A DNA stretch of 64,000 nucleotides from Sporothrix humicola (lineage: Eukaryota > Ascomycota > Sordariomycetes > Ophiostomatales > Ophiostomataceae). Under the pieces are notes generated by a model. It ran no database searches. It was not told the origin of the DNA and saw only the letters and a program-made list of their open reading frames with translations. The stretch covers positions 34,761-98,760 of the forward strand of contig WNYE01000120.1 of assembly GCA_021396245.1 (NCBI GenBank), given 5' to 3'. A program made the position numbers and the translations under genes. Shown in pieces: positions 1 to 11,680 of this stretch; within the stretch, counting starts at the first letter, position 1; the number at the start of each line of letters is the position of its first letter.

Positions 1-2405
1 CGGCCTGGGTCCGGTCTCATCAGCAGCAACTGCAAACCCTACAAAACCAACAACAATATCACCAAGGACAGGGTCAGGGACAAAGTCAAAGCCAGCGTCT
101 GCGGGCAAAGGCATCTCGCGATACTGTGGCCACAGTAGCCACCGACTATTCGTCCGGCAGTGCTACCTATGACAGCCCCATGATGCTTTCGCGATTCAAC
201 TCGCTGAATATGGATGGATCCGTGAGATCCGCAGCGACGACAACAGCACCTAGCCCTGTCCTCGACTCGACCGGTCGGTCTTCCTATCTCTCGTCGGCAC
301 CGACCAGTTACACATCTTCACCTGTCCTCACCTTTGCCGGCGAGGGCCATGGAGGCAAGCCCAACATTGTGCACACGTCTGGCCCCGCACCATTTGTTGC
401 ACCGCCCATTACAGCATTGCCGCCACCTGCTATCCCTCCCGGCCATACTTCTTCCCAGAGCATCCAGGACTTTATCAAATTTGCGCCGTCACCACCTGTG
501 CCGCCAATCAGCTTGCCACAGTCGCCAAAACGGACGAGAACCAGCCATGGGGAAGATCACGACATTGAGGGTGTCCACGACCACCTTGACGATGGCGGAG
601 ATCCATTGATGCACGATACGGAGCTGGACGAGTTGGAAGAGCGGACGCACCAGAGACCGAGTTCGAGACAGCACCAGAACCCCAGCCAACAGCAGCGGGG
701 AGGCCGCCTGGACTGGAAGCCAAGGGTGAGGCCAGACTTACGAGACGAGACGACACCGCCAAACGACCGGCCGTCATCAAGACAGACTCAGGTCCAGGGA
801 CAGGCACCAATCGAAAAGCAAAGTCGCCGCCCCGCTACTCCCGACGACGCTGCCAGCATCGCCCCCTCTGGCATGGCCTCGCCGAACCTGCCGCCCAGCA
901 TCCCGTCAGGCATGTCCGACAAGCACTACGACAACGGCCTGATGGTCGTCGACGAGGAGAAGAAAAAGGCCGCCGCGCAAGCTGGAGGAGACGATGCCGC
1001 CACCGTGTCGGACGTCAACATGGCCATGACGCGAGAGTTTGTGCGCGAGGCCGATTGCACCATCGGACCTAAGAGCACCTTTGAGACTATGGGAGGCTTC
1101 TGCAAGGGTGCCGATCTCTACAGAACCGGCGGCCACTGGCAGGGCATCAAACAGACGGGCGGCTACGTCGCCAACAAACAGGCCAGCATTGGCCGGTGTG
1201 TCGGCTGCAGCTATGCCCACAACTACGACGAGGTCCGCCTCGACATGGATAAGAAGCGTGAGTCCCACCTACCCCAAGTATTCAAACTGAATACACTCCC
1301 CGTGTAATCATCTGCTAACCCACGGCCAGCCGACGCTACGTTTACAAAAGCCGGCGGCGCGCGGTTCCGCCTCCGTCTTCTCTACAAGTCGCACGTTGCC
1401 ACCGTCATCAGCTCCCAGCGCCAGGCCGAGAGCCACTACGCCTGTATTTTCTGTGTCCACTCAGGTGCCACTGTCCGCGAGGGCGATGCCACCGTGTTTA
1501 CGACGCCTGATCACTTGCTGCTGCACCTCGCCCGCCACCCCCAGCCATTGCCCATCGTCCCTGGCGTTACGGTCCTGTACGGCACGGACTACGTGTCCTC
1601 GGCCGTTACCAGTGTCAGCAGTACTCCCAGCAGCTCGGACCCGGACGCCAACGATTTCGATCTGCACCTCGTGAACCCGCCTCTGCCGACACCCGTGCCG
1701 CCCACCGTCGGCCAGGCCCCCGTGGCCACGGCCTTTCGGGAACACCTGCAGCGCTACGGCGCCAAGAAGATGGCCAGACCACCAAACTACACGGGCGACA
1801 TGCTCCACTTCTTGTCGGGCGCCCGCATCGTGGGCGTCATGTTCCCCGAGAAGTGGGAGGGGAAGTGGTGCATGGGCTGGCACGATGGGTTTGTCGGCGC
1901 GTTCAACGCCAAGGTCGTCCAGATTGAGCCGCCGCGCCGCGACGAGATGCCCATGGCCAGCAGCGACAGCGGCATGAGCGTGACGACGCGGTGGAAGTGG
2001 AAGCCCAACGAGAAGGACAAGGACAAGGATGGCAAGAAGGACGGCAAGACCAAGAAATCGGGCGACTCGGGCAGCAGTGTGCTCAACGCCAACGGCGAGG
2101 AGTCGCTGTGGTTGTCGTTTGAAAAAGGCGAAACCATCTCGAATGTCAAGTGCCTGTATGCGGACCACTGGTGCTGGGCAGGCACCAACAGCAAGGGCCG
2201 CTTCGGCGTGTTCCCGCAGTCGCATATTTTGACAAAAACACTCCAGCAGGAAACAATCGCTCCGCTGCGTCCCTCCAAGACGATGGGTTGGTCCAGCAAG
2301 AGCATCTTCAGGGGCAACGGTGGCAACGGAAGCTCGAAGCGGCCGCAGAGCAGCAGCGGCATGTCGTCCCTTAGCAACAGCACGGGCAGGACGAGATATA
2401 CCTGA
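1..2405 (+). CDS. Double SH3-domain protein with Cys/His zinc-binding-like region (5' partial)
   Basis: The reading frame is open from base 3, so the true start lies before the window; at least 776 residues are visible. There is one intron at 1258-1329 (donor GTGAGT, branch CTAAC). The first 330 or so residues are Pro/Ser/Gln-rich and look disordered. A conserved core follows: a GRCVGC motif near the exon junction, then CIFC and a DHLLLHLARH stretch, which together could bind zinc. Two SH3-like units end the protein, one around GARIVGVMFPEKWEGKW and one around LYADHWCWAGTNSKGRFGVF, separated by a Lys/Asp-rich linker. The first unit reads like a divergent SH3. The SH3 domains suggest an adaptor that binds proline-rich partners. 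The domain reading is firm; no specific gene name is justified. It is convergent with HMG-CoA reductase across 3.8 kb. Confidence 0.82.
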
Positions 2406-5400
2406 GTGGATTGACCAAAAATAGCAGAGTGTACGAGATCTGTAGAAAGGACATTTGTAAGATGATGTACCATAGGTAGAAATGATTAGACAAGTGATGG
2501 ATTAATGGCAACAATATTCTGTATCTTACAAACACGTTTAAAAGTGTGTTGTGCCGATCACAAACGGCAGCCAGTTTAGTCGGCGGTTGGCCGTTGTCCG
2601 CTAACCGTTGATCGACTGTCTCGCTATCGCAAGTGTTCGTGGGTGGGAGTCAAGTGTGGGTGGAAGCGTGTGCAAAGTATTGAGAACGTGGCTCGGGGCG
2701 CTTGATTTTGGTCGAGTTCCGGGAGATGCGCATAAAACAAACACATTCGGTCCATGTTGCCAGTTGCCAGTTTAAAGTTTTTGACTTGACCTGGTTTGCT
2801 CAGACTTGTAAAGTTTGGTTGACAGCTCTCAAACATTTATGCAATTGTGTGCAGCGTGGTATTTCCTCTTTAACGCATCGAAAATACAACCTGACAAACG
2901 TTTCAAACATGCAAACTGTGGACTGCGGACTACAAAGCGTGAGTTTCGGTCAAGATGTTTTCCAATTTCTATTTTTAATCCGAATTTGAAATACACCCTT
3001 CAACTTCGAAGAATACACCAGTTTTCTTTGTTTTGTTGATGCTCATTTTGTGGTTGCTCGACTGTATGGCTCGTGCATTAACTATTGCTATTACAGGCCA
3101 GCAGACGTCATGTCCAAGGTCTGATATCTAAATCTATTGGGCAGTCGGACATTGTCATTTCTGGTCGTACCAATATCGAAATTTCCACGCATTTCTTGCT
3201 CGCCGAAAAATAAGCAAAGAAATGACATACTTTGAATTCCTGCCACTGTTGTTCGCGCAGAATTGCCGGCTCTCGGCCCCCATTTCTTATTCTCCTTTTT
3301 TTCCCACCCTTCAACCCCGCCGAGCTGCCACAGCCTCCCGATGCTACCTTCCAGCCCTACATATATCGAGGCGATCTTAAATGTGACATCAGTCACAGAA
3401 TAACGTGTTAGTTTGGGGTATGAGTTTGGTTCATAAGAACGACTGACCGACAGACAACCACACCGACAAGACGGCATGCTCTGTGCATTGCTGTTTCAGT
3501 GATAACAAAAACTACAAAACTTTGATGTAAATACTACACTCTAGGGCCTCAAAGACATACATTTGTCCCCCCTTTTTGGATTTGTCCCGGCCAGACTGTC
3601 TCGGTCTCGGTTTGAGTTCATGACGCTGGATGTCTCTGTCTTTGGTCGAGCACACGACTTTGTGGACATAAACCAAGATTCTGGTATCCGGGCATGGATA
3701 GGAACAGGAAAGAGGAAACTGGGAAACTAGCAAATAGGAACCGACGGAAAGGAAAAAAGCACAAAACATTCACGACCACGACGCAAAAGAAACACATTAT
3801 CACGAATGCCCATACTAGTCCCGGCTGGCCTGGCCAGACTCGGCCTAGCCCGCTAGACAGGAACTTGTGCAGGCTAGTGCGCTGTACTCCGTAGGGAGAA
3901 CGCGTCGGGCCCAGTCGAGCTCCAGTTCAGACCCAGTTAGGCCCAGTTGAGGCGATGCTATCGCTCAACGAAGGGTCCGTCCCGGCAGGGCGAGCGTGTC
4001 ACATCCCTTGCTTGACACCGTTGGGACAAGGTGAGGAGAGAAGAGGAGAAAACAGATTGACAAGAAAGAAAGGTTGAGAGAGAGAGTTGGTCGGATGGGA
4101 GCAAACAAAGAAGTGATTGACAGTGATGGACAGTCGTATTCCGGGATCGCTGTTCGGGACATAAATATCGGTCAAGAAAGGCGAGTTGAAAAAGGCAAAA
4201 GTCGCGATGGGGGTTGAGATGGGACACTCGACGCTGCAAGTCCTTTCGCCTTGCAGGACGGCGACCCAGTCAGTTCAGTGGACCAGTTCGGAGAAAAGAG
4301 GGAATTGGGAACTGGGAGAGTCGATCCGGACGAGAGCCGCGATAAATTTGCCTTGAAAAAGAAAGCAGTGGATGCTTGGAAACGGAATCACACAGTCACT
4401 GAGATGAACGGCTCATCACAGAACAATCACACGATGTTAGAAATACACTTTTTACAGGTTAAAAGATCGGCATGTTGGTTTCCCAACAAGCAGAAAAGAA
4501 GCGAGAAGGAGAAAAAGAAAAGAAAGAGAACCAACACGAGAGCAGAACGAGAAAAACGAAAAGTACATGCTTCAAGCACACACACTACAAGAACCAACAA
4601 ATAGCGAGGCAGGAAAATAGGAACTTGGGAAAATGCATGTCTCACTTGGCTGGTTTTTGGCCTGGGCGCCACGCAGTCCACATTTCATGTGTGAGTTTGA
4701 ATTCAACTCAACGTGTTGGACTCGAGGTGGTCACACCCTCTTTCATAAGTTTCTATTCTCTCGACTTGCCTCCTGCCATCCCATGATTCTCATCACTTGC
4801 CAGTATGGCGCTTGACGGGCATGAACTTGAACTCGATTTTCTGAGCTTGTCAAACGTCGGCTTTCAACCAGGCACCTTTCAAAAAAAGAGATAGCGCTGG
4901 ATCTCCCGTGCATCCTGTGGACCGAGCGCCCCCCAAGACCCCTACTGTCAAAATCGGAGCTATCGACGCCAAAAACCCTTGGTAAAAGAGACCAGCACGG
5001 ACACTCCCACTTCAAGTACCAGTGTCCACCCGGATCATGCTCCGTTGGTCTTGGTGTTGTCATTGGATTTGAATTTGAATTTACTCCCGGCAGTTGCTTT
5101 TACCTTTACAAGGGTCAGTCCGGTGACCAGGGGGCAGTGACCGAGAATACTACAAAGAGTGAAGACCGTCATGCACATTCTGTGTCAAGGATAAGGCGAG
5201 ACAGCAGAGGGGGTTGTTACAAGAGGAAGACAAAACGACTCGACATAATTCAACGGAACGGACTGCGGAGGAAGATTCACGTTTCGCCGGACGAGAGAGA
5301 GACATGCAGACAAGACATTACAGCAGATAGTGACGATGGGAAGAAAAGAAAACGGAGGATGAAGAGCGTACATAAAACGTGGCGCAACGAGGATTGTCGG

Positions 5401-6254
5401 CGGACGATGGACGATAGGCAATGTATGTTTCTCCTTGTTTCTCCCTGTGCAAAGGCCACTCCATTAAACAGCTTGCTGGTCTGGTCGCAAAAGCAGGCTG
5501 ACGCAGAAGGAGGGGACGACAGAGTGGATGAGAGTGTTGTGAACGACAGAAAATGTCTGAGAGCCCCTTGCATATCAAGCAGGTGGCCGCTGCGTGCCCA
5601 GTTGAGCTAACCTCACCAGGGACCCTCGTGCTCAAAGAGAATGGCACAAGGAAGACAAAACGGCGAGCGGGGACCAGTCGATTTTATTTCCTAGCTTCTG
5701 GCGATCATCCATTGATGTTGTGACTTCTTTCTGGATTTGTCTGCATTTGTGCATCTTTCCCTTCAGAGTGTAGGACAAGTGAGATGAACAAGACAAAAAC
5801 GGGTGTGACGGCGGACAAGGTGGGCAGGTCAAGATGGACAGAAGTGGACAAAATGGACAAAAGAGGAAGAGGCGTGTCGGTGTGCAACATTGGCTTCTCC
5901 TTGTCGCCTTTTTGCCTTTTCTGTTCGTCCTTGCTGTTCGTCTCTTGCCGCCACAACAGTTGTGATATTAACTTGGCGTAATTAAACTGCAAGCCACAAT
6001 ATTATGTTTGTACACTCTTTTCTTGGAAAATATTCCCCTTGCATTGGGTACTGTGTCAATGCTTGCTTTTTACAGCCTCCCTTGACGTTGTTGACCTGCT
6101 TTTCCTTTTTTCTTGTCCTCACCCCCACCCGCATTCTTTCGTCTGGTGTTTCTTTGCTGTTTATTCACACTCGACTGGCCAGGTCTATCAATGTCTCTCG
6201 TACTCTTTTCCCCCAGTCCGTCGTACCTGTGACCACCGCCAAGCCTATCCTGAC
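2406..6254. other. Non-coding region between convergent genes (3.85 kb)
   Basis: The flanking genes both end here, so only two short 3' UTRs are expected. The open frames inside are short, low in complexity and Lys/Arg- or Phe/Ser-rich, with no recognisable domain. The region is not strongly AT-rich and shows no RIP signature. A phased CCAGT array lies at 3911-3947. No tRNA or other RNA gene was recognised. Confidence 0.6.
3911..3947. repeat. Four CCAGT motifs at 10-11 base spacing
   Basis: CCAGT starts at 3911, 3922, 3933 and 3943, giving spacings of 11, 11 and 10. The motifs follow a GGCC-rich stretch (3820-3900). The spacing equals one DNA helical turn, as in a cluster of protein-binding sites or an old 11-base tandem repeat. 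Confidence 0.5.
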
Positions 6255-9200
6255 TCAGCGCTTGGCCCTCTCCACCGCTGCAGGACTCGGCGCACTCGGC
6301 TGCTCAGGATGCCTGGCCGCCTTCTCGACAGTGCTAGTCATGGCGAGACCGACGGGAGTCGTGGCGCCGCTTGACGGGGCCGGGGTGCCGGAGCGGGTGG
6401 GCGGGGCGGAGCGGTTATGCTGCATGTGGGCCTTGACAAGGTGGCCGGCGGCGAGGGCGGAGCAGAGGGAGAGCTCGCCCGCGAGGACGGAAGCGGCGAC
6501 GATGCGTGCGAGCAAGCGGGCATTCTCGCCGGGGTTGGGGAGGTTAGGCCCGCGCACGCCGAGCAGGTCGAGCATTGCACCTTGCGGATCCAGGATGGTG
6601 CCGCCGCCGAGGGTGCCGACTTCGATGGAGGGCATGGAGACTGATATTTGGAGGGAGCCGCGGAGGCTACGGGGACAAGTGTTAGTGTGGAATTCGAAGT
6701 AAGGGAACGGGACAGGAACTTACTTCTTCATAATAGTGATACAATTGGCGCTCTCCACGACCTGGGCAGGATCTTGGCCGGTAGCGAGGAAAATAGCAGC
6801 GACGATATTCGCCGCATGAGCGTTGAAACCACCCACAGACGCCGCCATAGCCGAGCCGATAAGGTTCTTGTTGATGTTCAGCTCCACCAACGAATCAACG
6901 TCACTCTTGAGCACATCCTTCACCACGTCGCCCGGAATAATTGCCTCAGCGACAACACTCTTGCCCCTCCCCTCAATCCAGTTGATGGCCGCCGGCTTTT
7001 TGTCGATGCAGTAATTGCCACTCAAAGAGATAATCTGCATGTCATCAAACCCTGCCTCGGTAGCCATCACATTCAGCGCATGCTCGACACCCTTGGAGAT
7101 CATATTCATGCCCATGGCGTCTCCAGTTGTAGTCTTGAAGCGGATGTAGAGATTAGTCCCCGCCATGGCCGTCTTCATGTGCTGTAACCGTGCGAATCCG
7201 CTAGTAGAATCAAACGCCCTCTTCATTACCCGCTGGCCCTCGTCAGAGTCCAGCCAAAGCTTAGCAGCACCGGATCGCTCGAGTGTCTCAAAGGTCACGC
7301 ACGGGCCACGCGTCATTCCATCCGCGGTCAGAACCGTAACCGCGCCTCCGCCAAAATTGATGGCTTTGCATCCACGACTCGTACTCGCCACAAGAACACC
7401 CTCAGTTGTGGCCATGGGAATCATGTAGCTGCGACCGTCGATCACTAGTGGTCCGGCAACACCCACGGGTAGTGGCATATAACCAATCACATTCTCGCAG
7501 CAAGCACCAAAGACCTGGACCCAGTTGTAGTTGTCATATGGTAGCTTTGACCGATCGAGTACACTAGTAAGCTCTTTGGTAGCCTTGGTTCTCGAGATGA
7601 TCATCCGGCGGACCTTGACGGCACGAGTAAAGTCGTTGAGTGCTTCTTCTAAGGCATATCCAGGAATCTTGCCTCGTAATGACATGGAAACGACCTCCTC
7701 GTCAGTAAGCTCGTGTGCCCGTTTCTCTCGTAAAAGTTTCTCGATCTCTTCAGGTGAGTGTGAGATGTTGGGGCGGGCCTGTGCGGTATCCGTTCTTGTC
7801 TGGGCATCGGTAAGATCGCGAGTATTGGTTGGCCGGTCTGGTACGTTGGCGTCTTTAATACCCCACCGAGCAACGTTAAACAAGTAACCATTGAGAGCAA
7901 CGCTTAGAGCCAGGGCGACAAGAGTCCACTTGAATAAAATAGGGTCCTCGAGGCTCTTGAGAATGCTGCCCACCATGCGTCTACCCATCCTATAGTCCGC
8001 CAGATCATCCGACTCGTCCTCGACATTACCGGGGCGCAGTCCGTAATGAATCGAAGGGAACTCGAGCTCATACTTGATCGGGGTCAGAACAGCCACCACG
8101 GTCTCCTGATTTTTGCGTACTGCGTTCTCGAGAATCGAGTCCAGTCCGCTAGCCGCGACCTTGAACGGGTCGACAAGGGGCGAGCTAGCCACTCCGCCGA
8201 AACCTCGAGCCCATGAGGAGATGCTGGTGAGGGAGTCGGTGCTGTGGAAAGGGATGGTACAGATGTTGATGACGTTGACGATAAGAAAACCGGATACCAT
8301 GAGCACTTTAAACTTGGGGACGCTGGTGCTTTTCATTGCAAAGATAGAGGTGGCCGGCTGGCTTTTGTTTTTGTCATCCACTCGGGCCCAGTCGCTGTTC
8401 TCGGCAACCTCCTTGGCAACACGGTGGCTAACACCATCGTCCTCCAGAGCCCGGCGGATCTCCACGTAGCGTTTGATCCGGTTGATCTCCAACTTAATGC
8501 AGAGGATGGCTGTGTAGAAGGAGAACAGCAGGATTCCGTCGAAGAAAAGGATCCACGCTGCCAAGAAGCAGAATGGCTGCAGGCCGCCCTGGATTCCAGA
8601 AGCTGCACCCGCTACGAGAATGATAATTTCGATGATATAATCCTTGACAATCTCGTAGCCCTTCTCTTTGATGGCGGCTTGGATGGCGTACTGAATAGCA
8701 CTCGTACTCTCACCGACGTTGCGAAGCCCCTTGGCGTTGCCGTTGGAGTTTTCGTTTTCCAGAGAACGGCGATGCTCCAATGCGTGTGATAAGATAGCTT
8801 GTGTCAAAACGATGTTCTTCTCGAAGCCGACGATAATAACCAAAAATGGCAGCCCCTCTGAGAGTAGCACGATATTTATCGGTACGCCCAGCCTGGTGGT
8901 CACGATAAGGCCGAAAAAGAAGGCAAAGGTAGAGGACAACAGAGTGCTAGTACCCAGCCAGAAGTTCGAGCCTATCCGGCGCATAGAGAGGAAGAGCGAG
9001 ACAAAGGTTAGGTGCATAGAGAGGTAGCCGAGGACCATGACAATGATGTCGGGGGTTTCGGCATTCTTCAGCAGATCCACAAACTCAACCCAGCTATTGC
9101 TGAGCCAGCGCACAACACTCCTTCTGGTGTGAACTCTAGCCGCCTTCATGATCCACATCTTCATTTCCCGGCCGCGCTCGGTATCTATCGACTCCTGTCC

Positions 9201-9779
9201 CGGGACGTCATTGGGAATCTGCTGGGCGGCAGTCGCGAACTGCGGTGCCTGGCGGAAGTCGAGTGCAAAAGCAAGCGTAGTATCTTGGGAGTAGGCACCG
9301 AGTGGATTAGCGGTTGAGGGAAGCGGGGTGATGGACATATTCTCAGGGGTCGGCACGACGTGGATCAGAGGGGCCGAGTTCGGCGAGCTGTGGGAGAGCG
9401 ACTTGGGGAAAACGAAGGTGACAAGGGCGAGATGATCAGCGCCGGGGGGAGCCGATGCTTTGGAGTCGTAGGGTTGCCATTTCCATGAGGTCTCGGGACC
9501 AATACGCAAGCTCCTGCTGCCATCAGCCAGGCTAGACCAGTCGGCACGGCGGACAGTTCCCGAGAGGTCGAAGAGGCTCTCCTCGAGGAGGCCCAAGTAG
9601 GTGAAGCTGGCAACGACGGCAATGACGACGATGGTATGAATCGGGTGTAGAGAGGCCACGCTAGCCAAGGTCTGCAACAGGGGAGTGATCGTGTTGCTGA
9701 ACCACGACGGGGCCGAGGCTTTCGTCGCGGGCTGCTGACCCCGGAATCGGGAGGGAAGCAAGGACGACGCGGTGGCCAT
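6255..9779 (-). CDS. HMG1: 3-hydroxy-3-methylglutaryl-CoA reductase
   Basis: This enzyme makes mevalonate from HMG-CoA with NADPH, the committed step of sterol and isoprenoid synthesis, in the ER membrane. Exons are 9779-6724 and 6666-6255, with a 57-base intron (donor GTAAGT, acceptor GTAG), giving 1155 residues, a usual length for filamentous fungi. One TM helix lies near residues 48-66. A multi-helix sterol-sensing region spans about 241-430 ([20 protein letters not shown]), with further TM segments near 490-510 and 617-637. The catalytic domain starts at about 690: [12 protein letters not shown] (762), TTEGVLVAS with the catalytic Glu (791), DAMGMNM (887), a catalytic Lys in [11 protein letters not shown] (924) and the C-terminal AGHLVKAHM with the catalytic His. 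Without the second exon the protein would lack that His, which confirms the splice. The start at 9779 is the first Met of the open frame. A Ser/Pro/Thr-rich tail of about 50 residues follows the catalytic core. Confidence 0.96.
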
Positions 9780-10332
9780 GTCGAAGACTTATCAATGACG
9801 AGGATGTTGAGGATCAGAGAGGGAGGATGAACGGGAGTCGTTATGTTGTTAGTCGAACGTCTAAAGGGACAGATCCGGATAAGTCAACAAAGCGGTAAGG
9901 TACGCAAACCATACAAGCCACACTCGCACGGGCCATGTTTACACGGAGTGCTTTGCCCACCACTTATGACCACCTTTTGAGACCTCTTTTTGCTTCCTTT
10001 TACACTTTTGACACAGATAGCATACAGACCAATTGACAGAGCCCACCATTCCACGCGTGTGTTATATCAAGGTCACTTTTGCTACTCAATTCAACCACAT
10101 TCTACGGAGGTCACTACCAAAAGTATCTTCCCACTGCCTTTTCTGGGCTAGTCTACATATAGACCAGACTCATAGTGCGCAGGCAGCAGCAATATCAAAG
10201 AGAACCAACAGTTTTGAGCACTGTATTTATATAGTGCATATATTACTGTGCTTTAGCAGTCAGTTCACTAAAGACTCTACTGGAAGTTTTTTTCGCCAGG
10301 GGATACAGTCGCTAAGCTTCGGGCTAAAAATA

Positions 10333-10453
10333 CAGGGGGGTCAAAATTATTGACACTAAATTCTGCCCAACAACACTTTTTATAAACGGCCTTTGTATCT
10401 TTTCTAGTAACATAGCTAACACCACCGTTTTTGATACGATCAATTGATCTTGA

Positions 10454-10496
<43 letters not shown>
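10333..10496 (+). mobile_element. Possible transposon or retroposon relic
   Basis: A TA dinucleotide followed by CAGGGGGGTCAAAATTATTG resembles the end of a Tc1/mariner-type inverted repeat. The segment ends in 11 T then 32 A. I could not find the matching inverted copy on either side. If real, it is a truncated or degenerate element; a chance AT-rich stretch is the alternative. Confidence 0.2.
10454..10496. repeat. T11-A32 homopolymer tract
   Basis: Eleven T (10454-10464) are followed directly by 32 A (10465-10496). It may be a retroposon tail or a simple-sequence, nucleosome-excluding tract. Confidence 0.9.
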
Positions 10497-10501
<5 letters not shown>

Positions 10502-10793
10502 GCCGTTCTGTAGAAACCTTAGCAAAGGCGCTGTTAAGCCTAGATATAGAAACGTGTTGGCCATTCCCTTCCCCATTCTCTCTCCCTGCGTGTCTCAATT
10601 TTTGTGGCCTCTGCTCTTGAGCTGCCTTTCTGTAAATAGCTAGCTATGTCTGTGATTGCCGCCATTTATTTCTTTTCACAGACAGCTCGTTTCCTTTTGC
10701 TTTCTTTTTCGTGTCGTCCTGTCTTTTGTTTCTTTTTGTAATCATTTTTGCGCGTGTGCGTGTCTGTATCTTCCGTGTATTTTCGCGTCTTGA

Positions 10794-10800
<7 letters not shown>

Positions 10801-10842
<42 letters not shown>
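10801..10842. repeat. (CT)21 microsatellite
   Basis: Twenty-one perfect CT units lie in the presumed leader of the downstream 7TM gene. This is likely length-polymorphic. Confidence 0.95.
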
Positions 10843-10846
<4 letters not shown>

Positions 10847-11680
10847 CTCTTGTCTCACATATCTCCGGCTGTCTCACCTTCACACCAGGACACAACAGGT
10901 ACAACACACGAGACAGATACACAATCGATACATCGTCCATCTTGGTCCCAGATGCTAATGCATGCAAGCTATGGAAGTTGCCGAACAGATGCAGGGAGCT
11001 CGAGCGTTGGCTCCAATTTAGGACAAGGGACAGGACAGGACGGGCCAATGAACAGGGGCAGGGGGCAAGGGACAAAGCCCGACGCACGCACCCTTGCTTG
11101 AGTCCACTCTTGCATCAGCCCTCACTTACATGCACTTGCATCGTCTCCTCTCTGCCGTGAGTCCGTGACCAAGATGGTGGGACACGATCTTGTTTGTGTC
11201 TCTCTTTCCTTTCTTTTTTTCTTGGAATTATTTCTTTTTTTTCTTTTTCTTGCTGTCTATCGTAGGCTAGTTGTACATGAATATCTCTTCTTGGCAGTTT
11301 CTATCCCCCCCGTTGCACTGTGTCTCGCTCGTCTGCTCATCTTCCATATTGCTCCATATATCTGCCCACGTACAAAGCAATACTTGTACCGTAGATCCCG
11401 CTCATCTCCTCGATTTTGTTTCGACCATTGTCTCTCCTGCCATTTTGTTCCTCTTGTTTCTCTTGTTTCTCCTATACTTTTGTTCGTCTTGTCTCTCTTG
11501 TCTCTCATAATTCTCCAGTGTCTCTCTCTTCTTCATTTCACCAACATCGTGTGCTTTCATTTCTATTTCTGTCTTGCACTTTTTGCTGTCGTGCTTCTCG
11601 ACTGTCTTTCACATCGTCGACTTTTGACACTACTTCTCCTCGAAATCAAAATCTACACAACCCCCGTCGCAGCCGACAAC

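Larger units (their letters stand above)
9780..11680. other. Divergent intergenic region, HMG1 / 7TM receptor
   Basis: This is the shared upstream region of two divergent genes. It holds an AT-richer block (about 10165-10500) ending in a 32-base A run, a CT microsatellite, and a strongly pyrimidine-rich leader (11190-11660) typical of fungal 5' UTRs. The open frame that continues upstream of the receptor ATG is this pyrimidine tract read as Leu/Phe/Ser and is not taken as coding. No sterol-regulatory element was recognised with confidence. Confidence 0.6.

Noticed and set aside
5137..5610. 157-codon plus-strand frame in the first gap
   Set aside because: Basic, low-complexity, no homology recognised; overlapping frames on the other strand are equally long.
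11165..11680. N-terminal extension of the 7TM protein by 172 codons
   Set aside because: The sequence is a pyrimidine-rich leader that happens to lack stops. It would put a Leu/Phe/Ser-rich stretch unlike the family ahead of the normal N-terminus.
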